From the NCBI GenBank assembly GCA_002399265.1, contig DHDG01000060.1, forward strand, positions 36,848 through 51,642: a DNA stretch of 14,795 nt. The letters run 5' to 3'. Position numbers and translations under genes: made by a program. This document shows positions 14,404 to 14,795 of this stretch, one piece after another. This DNA is from Firmicutes bacterium UBA4882 (GTDB lineage: Bacteria > Bacillota > UBA4882). The notes under the pieces were generated by a model. That model was not told the DNA's origin and ran no database searches. It saw only the letters and a program-made list of their open reading frames with translations. The number at the start of each line of letters is the position of its first letter. Position 1 is the stretch's first letter.

Positions 14404-14795
14404 TGCTGCGATTTGGCGGCCAAATTCCATGGCGGCCTCTTGTTGCTTTGCATCAGGATTCCACATATTCTTAAGCCCTTCGTCGACGACCTCGAAACCG
14501 GCGTCTGCCAAGAGTCCATTAAGTACCTTGACAGATTCGCCACTCCACCCATAGCAACCGAAGGCGGCCGCTTTTTTGTTTTTGAATTTCATTTCTTTCA
14601 TCAGGTGTAAAAAGCCAGCCATCCCGTGCAGAATGCTGTTGGCCATGGTCGGCGATCCTGCCACCACCATTTTTGACTTGAAAATCTCAACGATCAGGTC
14701 GTTCTCGTCACGCTTAGCCCTGTTGATCGCTTTTACCTGAGCAGTCGGATCGGCCTGACGGATCCCGGCGGCGATTTTTTCAGCTAAGGTTTTCG
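14389..14795 (-). CDS. Flavodiiron protein FprA-type, C-terminal flavodoxin domain (cut by window edge)
   Basis: The last 134 codons of a gene entering from the right edge. The visible part is a flavodoxin domain: KTLAEKIAAGIRQ, then the FMN-binding loop VAGSPTMANSILHGMAGFL and AAFGCYGWSGESVKVLNGLL, and a final helix EFGRQIAAAG. The GSPT and GCYGWSGE blocks are characteristic of A-type flavodiiron proteins, which reduce oxygen to water or nitric oxide to nitrous oxide in anaerobes with electrons from rubredoxin or a flavoprotein. The metallo-beta-lactamase di-iron domain would lie beyond the window and is not seen. A stand-alone flavodoxin cannot be wholly excluded. Its position just upstream of a PerR-type gene supports a role in oxygen and peroxide defence. 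Confidence 0.85.
   Translation of the reverse strand, partial: KTLAEKIAAGIRQADPTAQVKAINRAKRDENDLIVEIFKSKMVVAGSPTMANSILHGMAGFLHLMKEMKFKNKKAAAFGCYGWSGESVKVLNGLLADAGFEVVDEGLKNMWNPDAKQQEAAMEFGRQIAAAGLK

Noticed and set aside
1..14795. CRISPR arrays, tRNA or rRNA genes, insertion sequences, prophage genes
   Set aside because: No regularly spaced repeats, cloverleaf-like sequences, transposase or phage genes were seen on either strand.

Overview
The window looks like a chromosomal stretch from an anaerobic, low-to-moderate-GC Firmicute (Clostridia or Negativicutes). This rests on strong AGGAGG-type ribosome binding sites, frequent GTG/TTG starts, a complete T-box riboswitch, a YtrA-type GntR regulator, LytTR/GHKL two-component signalling, and PerR next to a flavodiiron protein. 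The genus cannot be fixed from the sequence. Sixteen tightly packed genes are seen; most lie on the minus strand.

Layout from left to right. (1) 1-244, minus: start of a GYF_2-domain protein cut by the window edge. (2) 245-554: divergent promoter region; the rightward promoter overlaps a perfect palindrome. (3) 555-2403, plus: a three-gene GntR(YtrA-type)/ABC ATPase/ABC-2 permease operon whose stops and starts overlap, so translation is probably coupled. (4) 2476-9105, minus, read from right to left: LytTR response regulator, short GHKL histidine kinase, two half-size ABC exporters that overlap by 4 nt, then a beta-lactamase-fold serine hydrolase. The exporter pair appears to have its own promoter with a weak -35 and two 9-bp direct repeats spaced like a LytTR operator. 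This could be a peptide or antibiotic export/response module. (5) 9234-11501, minus: a three-gene operon with two divergent L-2-amino-thiazoline-4-carboxylate (ATC) hydrolase-family proteins flanking a ketopantoate-reductase-like dehydrogenase, driven by a near-consensus promoter and a long leader. (6) 11877-13705, minus: a tryptophanase/tyrosine phenol-lyase-family PLP enzyme behind a complete T-box leader whose specifier reads as UAC (Tyr). (7) 13865-14795, minus: a PerR-type Fur regulator and the C-terminal part of an FprA-type flavodiiron protein, an oxygen/peroxide defence pair.

Three intergenic gaps (around 2440, 3650 and 7520) carry versions of the same GGGACGGTTC-containing repeat, a REP-like family. 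The least ordinary parts are the tyrosine-type T-box in front of what looks like a tyrosine-degrading lyase with altered cofactor-site residues, the ATC-hydrolase/dehydrogenase operon, and the apparent LytTR operator at the exporter promoter. All functions are inferred from sequence by eye; no database search was run.
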